From Pseudomonadota bacterium (GTDB lineage: Bacteria > Myxococcota_A > Polyangia > GCA-2747355), in contig JADJTL010000007.1 in assembly GCA_016711215.1 (NCBI GenBank), positions 62,001 to 126,000 of the forward strand: 64,000 nt of DNA, written 5' to 3'. Under the pieces are notes generated by a model. It made no database searches. It saw only the letters and a list, made by a program, of their open reading frames with translations, and was not told the origin of the DNA. The first letter of the stretch is position 1. The number at the start of each line of letters is the position of its first letter. The translations under genes were made by a program, and so were the position numbers. Shown in pieces: positions 1-7,615 of this stretch.

Positions 1-1
1 C

Positions 2-289
2 GTGCGCGCCAATCGCGCGTGGCTGCTAGACCATCTGTGGCAGACGGGCGCGCCGATGACGCTGCTCGAGGGGGCCGGAGGTTGGTCGGGCGTGCTGCGG
101 CTTCCCGCGCCGCGAGGCGAGGAGGCCCTAGTGCTCGAGCTGCTGGAGCGCGAGCGGGTGGTGGTGCATCCGGGCTATTTCTTCGATTTCGATGGCGGTG
201 GGAGCCACGTGATTGTGAGTCTGCTGGTGCCGCCGGAGACGCTACGGGCCGGAGTCGCGGCGATTGAGCGCGTGCTAGCCGCCGGTTGA
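2..289 (+). CDS. PLP-dependent aminotransferase, C-terminal fragment
   Basis: This is the last 95 codons of a fold-type I aminotransferase whose start lies before the window; the GTG at position 2 is probably an internal Val. The piece matches the small C-terminal domain of class I/II aminotransferases: a VVHPGYFFDF segment followed by an SLLVPPETL strand-helix. The usual Arg of the xRxS strand, which binds the substrate carboxylate in aspartate-type enzymes, is not present here (HVIVSLL), so the substrate is not predictable. The 3' end overlaps the convergent sufE gene by 15 bp. Confidence 0.75.
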   Translation: MRANRAWLLDHLWQTGAPMTLLEGAGGWSGVLRLPAPRGEEALVLELLERERVVVHPGYFFDFDGGGSHVIVSLLVPPETLRAGVAAIERVLAAG

Positions 290-736
290 GGGCGCCGCTT
301 GGCCACGCGCCAGACGGAGCGTCTCGAAGGCTTTGGCGTAGTAGACCATCTGCTCGACCATGGCCCGCAGACCATTGCTTCGCGTCGGCGAGAGGTGTCG
401 CGCCAGCCCGAGCTCGTCGATGAAGCGCGGTGGAGAGGCGAGGATCTCCGCAGGCGTCGCATCCGAATAGACGCGCAGCAGCAGGGCGATCAGTCCTTTG
501 ACGATCAGCGCGTCGCTATCGGCACGGAAGATGACGTGCCGCTGGTCGGCGTCCAGTGCGGCGTGGAGCCAGACTTGCGACTGGCAACCGCGGACGCGGT
601 AGCGCTCCTGCCGCAACGCCTCTGGCAGCTCGCCGAGCGCGCGTCCCAGGTCGATCAGCTTGCCGTAGCGCTCCTCCCAGTCGCTGGCGTCGGAGAAGAG
701 CGCTACGAGCTCCCGCTGGCGTTCGTCGATCGTCAT
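275..736 (-). CDS. sufE: SufE family cysteine desulfurase sulfur acceptor
   Basis: SufE-like protein of 153 residues. Members accept persulfide sulfur from the cysteine desulfurase SufS and pass it on for Fe-S cluster assembly. The diagnostic acceptor Cys sits in RVRGCQSQVWL, with the downstream SDALIVKGLIALLL helix typical of the fold. The start is the ATG at 736 (MTIDERQ), where homology begins; the open frame continues upstream without support. No sufS, sufB or sufC neighbour is visible, so it stands alone here. It converges on and overlaps the end of the preceding aminotransferase gene, an arrangement that suggests neither gene has its own terminator there. Confidence 0.88.
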   Translation of the reverse strand: MTIDERQRELVALFSDASDWEERYGKLIDLGRALGELPEALRQERYRVRGCQSQVWLHAALDADQRHVIFRADSDALIVKGLIALLLRVYSDATPAEILASPPRFIDELGLARHLSPTRSNGLRAMVEQMVYYAKAFETLRLARGQAAPSTGG

Positions 737-806
737 GGCTGCGTATCCCCGCGGCCGAGCGCCGCGGCACCGACCGCGGGCAGCTCGGGCCCGTGCGTGA
801 CCGGCC

Positions 807-1835
807 TCAAGCGCGGCCGCCCTGGAGCAGCTCGGCAACCTCGAGGGCGGCGTAGGTCAGAATGATGTCGGCACCGGCTCGGCGAATCCCCAGGAGGCTC
901 TCCAGCAACGCTGCCTTTTCGTCCAGGGCACCGGCGCGGGCCGCATGCTTGATCATCGCGTACTCGCCGCTGACGCTGTAGGCGGCGACGGGCACGTCGA
1001 CGGCGGCGCGCACGGCGGCGACGACGTCGAGATAGGGCAAGGCGGGCTTCACCATGACGATATCGGCCCCTTGCGCGACGTCGAGCCGCACCTCGCGCAG
1101 CGCCTCGCGAAGGTTGCAGGGGTCCATCTGATAGGTCTGCTTATCCCCCTGGCGTGGCGCCGAGTCGAGCGCCTGGCGGAAGGGGCCGTAAAATGCCGAG
1201 GCGTACTTGACGGAGTAGGCCAGGATCCCGACCCGCGTGTGGCCGGCCTCATCGAGGGCCTGGCGCAGAAAGCCGACGCGCCCGTCCATCATGTCCGAAG
1301 GAGCCACGAGGTCGGCGCCGGCCTCGGCCTGGGCGAGCGCCATCGCGGCGAGAATGGGCAGGGTGGGGTCGTTGGCGATCTCGCCCTCCGCGAGCAGGCC
1401 GTCGTGCCCGTCGCTCGAGTAGGGGTCCATCGCAACGTCGGTGATCACGACCAGCTCGGGCACGGCTTGTTTGAGCGCGCGCACGGCCTGTTGCAACAGC
1501 CCCGCCGGGTTCTTCGACTCGGTGGCAAAGCGATCCTTGCGCTGATCGGGGAGGACCGGAAAGAGCGCGAGCGCTGGCACGCCGAGCTGCAGGGCGCGGC
1601 GGCCCAGCGCGACGACGTGGTCGATTCCGAGGCGCTCGCAGCCCGGCATGGCGGCGATCGGCTCGCGGCGGTCGTGGCCCTCGGCGACGAAGACCGGGAG
1701 CACGAGATGCGCGGGCTCGAGTCCGGTTTCCCGCACGAGCCGGCGCAGCCCGAGGCTCTGGCGGTTGCGGCGCGGCCGTTCCACGAGGTAGAAGGCGCGA
1801 TCGGCTGTTTGGAGGCCCGGGGTTCGAGCGGTCAT
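807..1835 (-). CDS. hemB: delta-aminolevulinic acid dehydratase (porphobilinogen synthase)
   Basis: A 342-residue enzyme joining two 5-aminolevulinates into porphobilinogen for haem and other tetrapyrroles. The two active-site lysines are visible at about K210 (YSVKYASAFYGPF) and K263 (MVKPALPYLD), and the C-terminal YAMIKHAA and ILTYAALEVA segments are typical. In the metal region (residues 133-146, DVAMDPYSSDGHDG) the three zinc-binding cysteines of the E. coli or human type are replaced by Asp and other residues, as in the zinc-independent Mg-type enzymes of Pseudomonas. The ATG at 1835 has a GGAG site 8 nt upstream. It shares a strand with sufE. Confidence 0.95.
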   Translation of the reverse strand: MTARTPGLQTADRAFYLVERPRRNRQSLGLRRLVRETGLEPAHLVLPVFVAEGHDRREPIAAMPGCERLGIDHVVALGRRALQLGVPALALFPVLPDQRKDRFATESKNPAGLLQQAVRALKQAVPELVVITDVAMDPYSSDGHDGLLAEGEIANDPTLPILAAMALAQAEAGADLVAPSDMMDGRVGFLRQALDEAGHTRVGILAYSVKYASAFYGPFRQALDSAPRQGDKQTYQMDPCNLREALREVRLDVAQGADIVMVKPALPYLDVVAAVRAAVDVPVAAYSVSGEYAMIKHAARAGALDEKAALLESLLGIRRAGADIILTYAALEVAELLQGGRA

Positions 1836-1864
1836 GGCGTTCTCCGCTGGCAGGCAGCGACGCT

Positions 1865-1892
1865 AATGTAGCGGGCTCGTGAGCGCAGGCAA
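1865..1892 (-). promoter_or_regulatory. possible sigma-70 promoter of hemB
   Basis: Reading the minus strand, TTGCCT (1892-1887) and TACATT (1870-1865) are separated by 16 bp. Each matches the consensus at four of six positions. The predicted start of transcription lies about 24 nt before the hemB ATG. This is a weak match supported mainly by position. Confidence 0.3.
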
Positions 1893-2010
1893 GCCCCATT
1901 CACGGCCATCGAGACACCAGCGGGATAGGCCATCGGGATACGCGCGGTAGGGCGGACACCTGTGCAGCGGGGCGGTCGCCTCAGCGGGAAGCCCGAGCGG
2001 GAGTCGGTTG

Positions 2011-2418
2011 ATGAAACGGCGCTATTTCACGGTTGAGCAGGCCACTGCGCTGGTGCCAGCGTTGGAGCAGGCCTTTGGGCGCGTATTGCAGATCCGCGTG
2101 CAGATCAAGCTGCTCGCGCGCCGCTTCGATGGGGAGCAGCGGCTGCTGGCGGAGGGCGATGACGCCACGCTCTCGCCGGCTCTTTTTCGCGCGCGGGCGA
2201 CGGCGAAGGGTCTGATCGAGCTGTTGGCCGAAGAGGTCGAGGGCATCGAGCGACTGGGCTGTGTGGTCAAGGATCTCGATCAGGGCCTCGTCGATTGGTA
2301 CGCGCGCCAGGACGGGCGCGAGGTCTTGCTCTGCTGGCGGCTGGGCGAAAAGCGCGTCGGCCACTGGCATGAGCTCGAGGACGGCTTCGCCGGGCGCCGC
2401 GCCCTGACGGGACGTTAG
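2011..2418 (+). CDS. DUF2203 family protein
   Basis: A 135-residue protein of the DUF2203 family, whose function is unknown. Family hallmarks are the N-terminal YFTVEQATALVP helix, the VKDLDQGLVDW segment, and the C-terminal LCWRLGEKRVGHWHELEDGFAGRR. It is predicted soluble, with a Leu/Arg-rich helical middle. The ATG at 2011 is preferred over the TTG at 2008 because GGGAG at 1999-2003 then has 7 nt spacing. It is transcribed alone, divergent from hemB. Family assignment is firm, function is not. Confidence 0.8.
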   Translation: MKRRYFTVEQATALVPALEQAFGRVLQIRVQIKLLARRFDGEQRLLAEGDDATLSPALFRARATAKGLIELLAEEVEGIERLGCVVKDLDQGLVDWYARQDGREVLLCWRLGEKRVGHWHELEDGFAGRRALTGR

Positions 2419-2816
2419 CGTTCGTCCCAACCGCAGGGAGAGCAGGCGCTCGGCGGACTTTTCCCGTCGCGAGCGAGAACTCAGCGCACCCGCATCGCCG
2501 CGACGAGCGGGCCCCCATCGCGCCCCATGGCCAGGTGCTCGCGCCTTTGACGTGCACGGCTCGCCCCACTGCGGCGGGTCGTGCGGGTCGCACTGCATCC
2601 AAAGGCATCTACGGGACCTCGCGCTCCCGCGCCGGTCTTGGCTGCGGCGGAGGGCTAAACGCCAGGGTCGCTGGCCCGCCGGCGGTGGACTTCGGCGCGC
2701 CCTGCTGACGCATCCTGACTGTGTGGTCCTGGACGTATGTGTCATGATGGCCAGCGCGAGCGGGCGATCGGGTCGTATCGTGCCGCGTTCTTCGGCTGAA
2801 GGGCAAAGGTGGCGGC
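2419..2816 (+). other. 398-bp intergenic region, no gene seen
   Basis: No open frame here shows family similarity or a plausible ribosome site. I looked for a -24/-12 sigma-54 promoter or a consensus sigma-70 promoter in front of the NtrC-type gene and found no convincing match. It probably holds the promoter of the downstream regulator. Confidence 0.5.
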
Positions 2817-4211
2817 ATGAAGGCGAAAGCTGGGGTTGGGGTGACCAGTGTCCTCGTGGTCGAGGACGACAGGAGTAGCCGCGAGGCGCTGGCGCGCGCC
2901 CTCTCGGAGGTCGGGATGGAGGTCGCGGTAGCCGCCAGCGGGGAAGAGGCGATCGATCATCTGGGGCTGTCATCTGTAGATGTGGTGGTCTCCGACGTGA
3001 TGATGGGCCGCGTCAGCGGCATCGACCTGCTGACCCATGTCGAGGCGCACCACCCCGATACGGCAGTGATCCTGGTGACGGGTCACGGCTCGATCGACGC
3101 GGCGGTGGACGCGATGCGCCGCGGTGCCTACGACTACGTGACCAAGCCGATCGACCTCGACCGGCTTGAGTTCGTGGTAGGGCGCGCCCATCGGCGGCAG
3201 AGCTTGCTGCGCGAGAATCAGGATCTGCGGCAGGAGCTGCGGCGGCGCTTCTCCGTGGCCGGGATCATCGGCCAATCGGCGGTGATGCGGCAGGTGCTGG
3301 AGCAGGTCGAGCAGGTCGCCGGGACCAACGCGACCGTCTTGATTTCCGGCGAGTCGGGGACGGGCAAGGAGCTCGTGGCGACAGCGATCCACCACAACAG
3401 CGGGCGCGCCGAAGCGCGGATGGTCCGGGTCAACTGCGCGGCCCTGCCCGAATCGTTGATCGAGAGCGAGCTCTTCGGCCACGAGCGCGGCGCCTTTACC
3501 GGGGCGCATCGGACCCGCAAGGGGCGCTTCGAGCTGGCGGATGGCGGGACGATGTTTCTCGATGAGATCGGGGACCTGACGCTTGCCACGCAGGTCAAGC
3601 TCTTGCGCGCGATCCAGGAGCGCGAGGTGGAGCGCGTTGGCGGGCAGACGCCGATCCACGTCGATGTGCGGCTGATTGCGGCGTCCAAGCACGACCTGAA
3701 GCAGGCGATGCTGGCCGGCAGGTTCCGCGATGATCTCTATTACCGCCTGAACGTCGTTTCAGTACACATTCCGCCCCTGCGCGAACGACCAGGCGACGTG
3801 CCCCTGCTGCTCGACCACTTCCTGGCGCTCTTCTGCAAGGAGCACGGCCGGGGCATCCGTGGCTTCTCGGCGGCGGCCCGCGCCAAACTGATGGCCTACG
3901 ACTGGCCAGGCAACGTCCGCGAGCTGCGAAACTTGGTCGAGAGCCTCGTCGTCACGGCGCGAGGTGATGAGATCACGGTGCAGATGCTCCCGGATGGTGT
4001 TGCGCCGCAGCGGGAGGCGCCGCGCTTTCAGCTGCCCATGGGGCGTCGCCTGGATCAGGTGGAGCGGCTGTACACGCTGCGGACGCTCGAGCTGGTCGGC
4101 GGCAACAAGAGCCGTGCGGCGACCATGCTCGGCATCGGCAAGAAGACGCTCTATCGGCGGCTACACCAGTATGGCGTCGAGGCCGGCGAGGAGGCCCCCA
4201 GCGGCGACTGA
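2817..4211 (+). CDS. NtrC-family sigma-54-dependent response regulator
   Basis: A 464-residue three-domain activator. The receiver domain (about 10-125) has the acidic pair ED at 16-18, phosphoacceptor D60 (VVSDVMMG), T88 and K110. The AAA+ domain (about 150-385) has Walker A GESGTGKE at 178-185, the sigma-54-contacting GAFTGA loop at 225-230 and Walker B FLDE near 247-250. The C-terminus carries a Fis-type helix-turn-helix (NKSRAATMLGIGKKTLYRRL). It should switch on sigma-54 promoters after phosphorylation by a sensor kinase, which is not in the window, so it is an orphan regulator. AAAGGTGG precedes the ATG. Confidence 0.95.
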   Translation: MKAKAGVGVTSVLVVEDDRSSREALARALSEVGMEVAVAASGEEAIDHLGLSSVDVVVSDVMMGRVSGIDLLTHVEAHHPDTAVILVTGHGSIDAAVDAMRRGAYDYVTKPIDLDRLEFVVGRAHRRQSLLRENQDLRQELRRRFSVAGIIGQSAVMRQVLEQVEQVAGTNATVLISGESGTGKELVATAIHHNSGRAEARMVRVNCAALPESLIESELFGHERGAFTGAHRTRKGRFELADGGTMFLDEIGDLTLATQVKLLRAIQEREVERVGGQTPIHVDVRLIAASKHDLKQAMLAGRFRDDLYYRLNVVSVHIPPLRERPGDVPLLLDHFLALFCKEHGRGIRGFSAAARAKLMAYDWPGNVRELRNLVESLVVTARGDEITVQMLPDGVAPQREAPRFQLPMGRRLDQVERLYTLRTLELVGGNKSRAATMLGIGKKTLYRRLHQYGVEAGEEAPSGD

Positions 4212-4368
4212 GTCGCGCGTGGGCGCGGCTCTGCGAGCGCGAGGCCGCCGGGCCATAACGTCCCGCTCCTCAGTGCGCGCCGGGTTCAGCGCAGGAGGCT
4301 GCCTGGGCTCTCTGCCAGCGCTAGGCTCCACCCCGCTGCGCGGCGCCAGCGCCGGATCGCGCGCGGCG

Positions 4369-4827
4369 CTACTGCGGGCAGCGCACGGTCATCACTGGGC
4401 AGGGCGCATGGCGCACGACCTTCTCGGCGATGCTTCCCAGCAACATGTGTTGGAGCCCACTGCGGCCGTGGGTACCCATCACGACCAGGTCGTACGAGCC
4501 TTCGGTGGCCAGGCGCAGAATCGTGGCGTAGGGGTGACCGGACTCGATCAGGGTGCGCGCATTCAGCCCTTCGCCGCCGATCGCTTCCTCGACGAAGTGG
4601 GCCATCTCGCGCTGCGCATGCTCGTTGGCGTAGTCGCCGACCGTTCGACTTGGCTCGCCGGGTGTCTCGACCATCAGCTCGGGAAAGACGTAGAGCGGTG
4701 GCTCCCAAACGTAGAGGATCTCGAGCGCCGCATCGAAGGTCCGCGCCAACTCCGCAGCGTGGATCAGCGCGCGCCGCGCGCATTCTGAAAAGTCGACCGG
4801 CACGAGGATACGGCTGATGTTGGCCAT
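4369..4827 (-). CDS. universal stress protein (UspA family)
   Basis: A single Usp domain of 152 residues. The N-terminal strand (ILVPVDFSECARRAL) and the C-terminal nucleotide-binding glycine motif (MGTHGRSG...LLGSIAEKV, the G-2x-G-9x-G-S/T pattern) are intact, which marks an ATP-binding Usp. The start is the ATG at 4827, preceded by a very strong GGAGGAGG site; the open frame extends 76 codons further upstream but that part is arginine/proline-rich and unsupported. It converges with the NtrC-type regulator and no partner is apparent. Confidence 0.92.
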   Translation of the reverse strand: MANISRILVPVDFSECARRALIHAAELARTFDAALEILYVWEPPLYVFPELMVETPGEPSRTVGDYANEHAQREMAHFVEEAIGGEGLNARTLIESGHPYATILRLATEGSYDLVVMGTHGRSGLQHMLLGSIAEKVVRHAPCPVMTVRCPQ

Positions 4828-5062
4828 GGCGACCTCCTCCCCGCGCGAGGCAGCAAACCGTGTTCCACTCCGAAAGGAGGCCTCGCGCTCAAACGATCGA
4901 GCCTCGCCGAAGACAAGAACCCCGAATATTACGAAGGAACATGGAGTCCACCAAGGGATCATCGAAGGCTGGACAGGCGCCGCTCTGGGGGGCGATGGGC
5001 CAGGATGACCCGGCAGGCGGTCGTGGGGCGCCGAGAGCGGTGCGTAGGGACTCACCCAATCC

Positions 5063-5866
5063 CTAGCGCCGGGCCAGGACGACCAAGACCGTGAAGGCTA
5101 GCGCATTGGCAGCCTCGATTCCCCCGATTAGCGCGGGGCGTAGGCGGCGCCGCCAGAGCACCAACGTGCGAGCGGTCGCCAGCGCGAAGGCGAGGGCGAC
5201 CAGAGGTTGGCCGAGCAGGGCCGCTATCGCACTCACCGCCGCGTGGAAGGCCGAGCTTGCGGCGGCGACGCGTGCATCGCCGCGGGCGCGCAGCAGCGAG
5301 CGGACAAAGAGCAGGCTGCCCGTGAAGAAGCAGGTGGTCCAGCCCCAGGTCCACCAGACCTGCGCGTCGAGGACGCCTCTGCCCACGGCGTAGGCCGCCG
5401 GACAGGCGAGGGCCAGGGTCGCGATCGCGAGGACACTGCCGGGCAGGCTGCGGTCGAGGCCACGGCGGATGAGCGCGAGCTGCAGGACGGTCGCCGCGCC
5501 GCCGCCGAGCGCGAGCAGCCTGAGGTCGGGGGTTGCCACCAGCAGGCCGGCCCCGCAGGCGAGGGTGGCGGCGGCATAGATCAGGGCCCAGCGAGAGTGG
5601 CGCTGCCGCAGGGCTTGCTGTCGAGACCCCGAAGGTGGAGCCGCGTCGCGGGATGGCAGAGGCCGCAGGCGCTCGCGCAGGGCGGCCAGCGCCAAGTATG
5701 CGAAGAGCAGCGCGAAGACGAGCGGTGCATGGCGTGCGCGCGGTCCGCCGAGCGCGATGCCCATGGCCAGCGGAGCGCTCAACATCGCCCAGGCACCGTG
5801 CTCCCGCGGCCATGGTGGCGGGCCCAACAGCGCGCGAGGGGTGAGGACGCGGTGGCGAGGGTGCAT
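5063..5866 (-). CDS. YwiC-like integral membrane protein
   Basis: A polytopic membrane protein of about 267 residues with roughly eight hydrophobic segments. The N-terminal motif WPREHGAWAMLSAPLAMG matches the YwiC-like family (in Bacillus, ywiC lies in the narK/fnr neighbourhood; its function is not established). After the third hydrophobic segment there is a charged stretch with many Arg, Ser and Pro residues. The start is uncertain: ATG at 5866 is used, TTG at 5908 is an alternative, and neither has a good ribosome site. It lies on the same strand as the usp gene but 236 bp before it. Confidence 0.6.
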   Translation of the reverse strand: MHPRHRVLTPRALLGPPPWPREHGAWAMLSAPLAMGIALGGPRARHAPLVFALLFAYLALAALRERLRPLPSRDAAPPSGSRQQALRQRHSRWALIYAAATLACGAGLLVATPDLRLLALGGGAATVLQLALIRRGLDRSLPGSVLAIATLALACPAAYAVGRGVLDAQVWWTWGWTTCFFTGSLLFVRSLLRARGDARVAAASSAFHAAVSAIAALLGQPLVALAFALATARTLVLWRRRLRPALIGGIEAANALAFTVLVVLARR

Positions 5867-6138
5867 CAGCAGGACGATCCGCAGCAGCTCGGAGACCGGA
5901 GTGTGCAATGCCGGGGCCGCCTAGACAAGGACTCCCCGGCCGTGCGCGATGCTGGGCCACGCTGCGCGGGGTCGACGGGGAGCGCAGGGGCGCTGCGTTG
6001 GCGGCCGCCGCCACCGACCGTGGGGCGCCCAGGATCGGGGCTCTTGCGGGACCGGGGCGCGCCGTTAAGATGCGTGCGGGGAAGCGCGCAGGGCGCTTGC
6101 GCCGCGACGCGCGCGCCGCAGCGATGCGCCGAACGAAC

Positions 6139-6206
6139 GTGGTGCACTGGCGTGGTGGTGCACGGGCGTCGTGCACGGGCGTGGTGTACGGGCGTGGTGT
6201 ACGGGA
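6139..6206. repeat. 13-bp tandem repeat, about five units
   Basis: Imperfect copies of GTGGTGTACGGGC occur at 6139, 6155, 6168, 6181 and 6194, with a 3-bp GTG insertion between the first two. The last two units are nearly identical and the first two are more diverged. No spacers of the CRISPR kind are present. Confidence 0.85.
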
Positions 6207-6210
6207 CCGT

Positions 6211-6276
6211 AGTGAAGCCATGGGAAGCCATGAACAGTGAAGCCATGGAAATCCATGAACAGTGAAGCCATGGAGA
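6211..6276. repeat. 25-bp tandem repeat, 2.6 units, abutting apt
   Basis: Units begin at 6211, 6236 and 6261 (AGTGAAGCCATGG followed by GAAGCCATGAAC or a one- or two-base variant). Each unit contains ATG triplets out of register with good ribosome sites. The third unit runs into the GGGGGGAG ribosome site of apt. Confidence 0.85.
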
Positions 6277-6287
6277 TGGGGGGAGCG

Positions 6288-6818
6288 ATGACGGACGATC
6301 GACTGGCGCTGTTGCGCCAGCACGTGCGTGATGTGCCGGATTTTCCCAAGGCCGGGGTCCTCTTTCGCGACATCACGCCGCTCTTGGCCAGCCCGCCGGC
6401 CTTCGCCCTGGCGATCGCGCTGCTCGCCGAGCGGCTGCGCCCGCACCGACTCGATTACCTGATGGCGATCGAGTCGCGCGGCTTTCTGCTCGGGGGGCCT
6501 TTGGCACTGACGCTCGGCGTCTCGCTCCAGCTCGTGCGCAAGGCGGGCAAGCTGCCGCGCAAGGCCGATGCGGTCAGCTACGCGCTGGAGTACGGGGAGA
6601 GCACGCTCGAACTGCATCAGGACGCGCTGGGGGCGGGCGGTCGGGTGGCGATCGTCGACGATGTCTTGGCCACCGGGGGCACGGCGGCAGCCGCGGTGAC
6701 CCTGGCGGAGCGGCAGGGCGGAAGGGTCGTCGAGGTGGCATTCCTGATCGAGCTGCTCGCGCTCGGTGGACGGTCGCGGCTCGGCACAACACCCTGCTCG
6801 GCGTTGCTCGCGCTGTGA
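6288..6818 (+). CDS. apt: adenine phosphoribosyltransferase
   Basis: A 176-residue type I phosphoribosyltransferase that converts adenine plus PRPP to AMP in purine salvage. The PRPP-binding loop VAIVDDVLATGGTAAA is complete, and the N-terminal VPDFPKAGVLFRDITPLL and AIESRGFLLGGPLA segments are diagnostic for Apt. The start at 6288 has GGGGGGAG with short spacing; the frame is open upstream through the repeat block, so an extended protein cannot be excluded but is unlikely. The stop overlaps the next gene's GTG by 4 nt, implying translational coupling. Confidence 0.95.
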   Translation: MTDDRLALLRQHVRDVPDFPKAGVLFRDITPLLASPPAFALAIALLAERLRPHRLDYLMAIESRGFLLGGPLALTLGVSLQLVRKAGKLPRKADAVSYALEYGESTLELHQDALGAGGRVAIVDDVLATGGTAAAAVTLAERQGGRVVEVAFLIELLALGGRSRLGTTPCSALLAL

Positions 6819-7513
6819 GCGCCGAGCGATCGAGCTCGTCGAGGCGCCGCCAGCGCGCTCGTCGCAATGGGGTGCGCGCGCTTCGGTCTGGGCTGCTGGC
6901 TGGCGCGCTCGGGTGTTGCACATTCGTCGTCGGCTGGAGCGGTTGTGTCGCTACTCCGCCACCGGGCGGCCTCCCTCCCGGGAGCGTTGCCGATGGCGGG
7001 GCGCCGCGTTTCGCGACCTTGGCGCGCTGCGCCCTACCGGGCGTTTGCCCGGGAGTGACCTGTGGCGCGTTGGCACAAGGGACGCCCGATGGACGTAGCG
7101 TCGATCTGCGCGCCTGCGGGGTGCTCGACCTCTACTTCACCAACGGTACCGTGGTGGCTGTGGCTGGCGGCCCGTCGCTGGCCCTCCACGTCGGGCGCTT
7201 CGAGAGCCAGCCGTCGGTGCGGGTCGAGGCCAGCAGCGATGGCGCGCAATATCTCGACATCGGCTTTCTCAACGCATCGGCAAGTGTGGATGCGCGCTGC
7301 CTGGCGACCCGCGTCGAAGGGCGCTTCCTGCTGGACCTTGCAGCCGGATCATCGGGTGCTGCTGGGGCCGGTGGATGCCGTGTGATGCCTCAGGTCACGG
7401 CGCTGCGGCTTAGCACCGTCGCTGGCGCCACGGCTCCGGGAAATGCGGGAGGTGGGACCCTCGAGATCGACGCGGTCGAGGCGCTCGAGGGTGCCTTTCG
7501 CGCCGCTCGCTGA
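6815..7513 (+). CDS. hypothetical secreted or lipoprotein
   Basis: A 232-residue protein I do not recognise. An Arg-rich N-terminus (RRRQRARR at about 10-17) leads into a hydrophobic stretch (LLAGALGCCTFVVGW) followed by SGCVATPPPGG, which looks like an export signal ending at a Cys, though the lipobox is not canonical (WSGC). The rest is small-residue-rich and beta-strand-like with several Cys, suiting an exported protein. GTG start overlaps the apt stop (GTGA), so it is probably co-transcribed with and coupled to apt, a partnership with no obvious functional link. Confidence 0.6.
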   Translation: MSAERSSSSRRRQRARRNGVRALRSGLLAGALGCCTFVVGWSGCVATPPPGGLPPGSVADGGAPRFATLARCALPGVCPGVTCGALAQGTPDGRSVDLRACGVLDLYFTNGTVVAVAGGPSLALHVGRFESQPSVRVEASSDGAQYLDIGFLNASASVDARCLATRVEGRFLLDLAAGSSGAAGAGGCRVMPQVTALRLSTVAGATAPGNAGGGTLEIDAVEALEGAFRAAR

Positions 7514-7580
7514 CGCGCTCCACGAGGGCTGCGGGCGGCAGCACAGGGGAGGCGCGCGGGCCTCGCCGGGGGGCGGAGTT

Positions 7581-7609
7581 TTGACAGGTCGCCGTCCGCG
7601 CTGGACAAT
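7581..7609 (+). promoter_or_regulatory. sigma-70 promoter giving a near-leaderless mRNA
   Basis: A perfect -35 box TTGACA (7581-7586), a 17-bp spacer, then GACAAT (7604-7609; four of six consensus bases). The expected transcription start falls within a base or so of the ATG at 7616 of the response regulator-GGDEF gene, and there is no ribosome-binding site in between. Confidence 0.55.
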
Positions 7610-7615
7610 CGGCCG

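Larger units (their letters stand above)
5867..6287. other. 421-bp divergent intergenic region with two repeat blocks
   Basis: The gap between the YwiC-like gene and apt contains no supported gene. Its right half is filled by two adjacent tandem-repeat blocks, listed separately, which end at the apt ribosome site. The left half is GC-rich without recognisable signals. Confidence 0.5.

Noticed and set aside
6211..6287. N-terminal extension of Apt through the 25-bp repeat
   Set aside because: The frame is open but the residues are repeat-derived, and the strong ribosome site favours the ATG at 6288.
5052..6923. 623-codon open frame on the minus strand
   Set aside because: It overlaps the YwiC-like gene in another frame and apt in antisense, is Arg/Pro/Ala-rich and has no family features.
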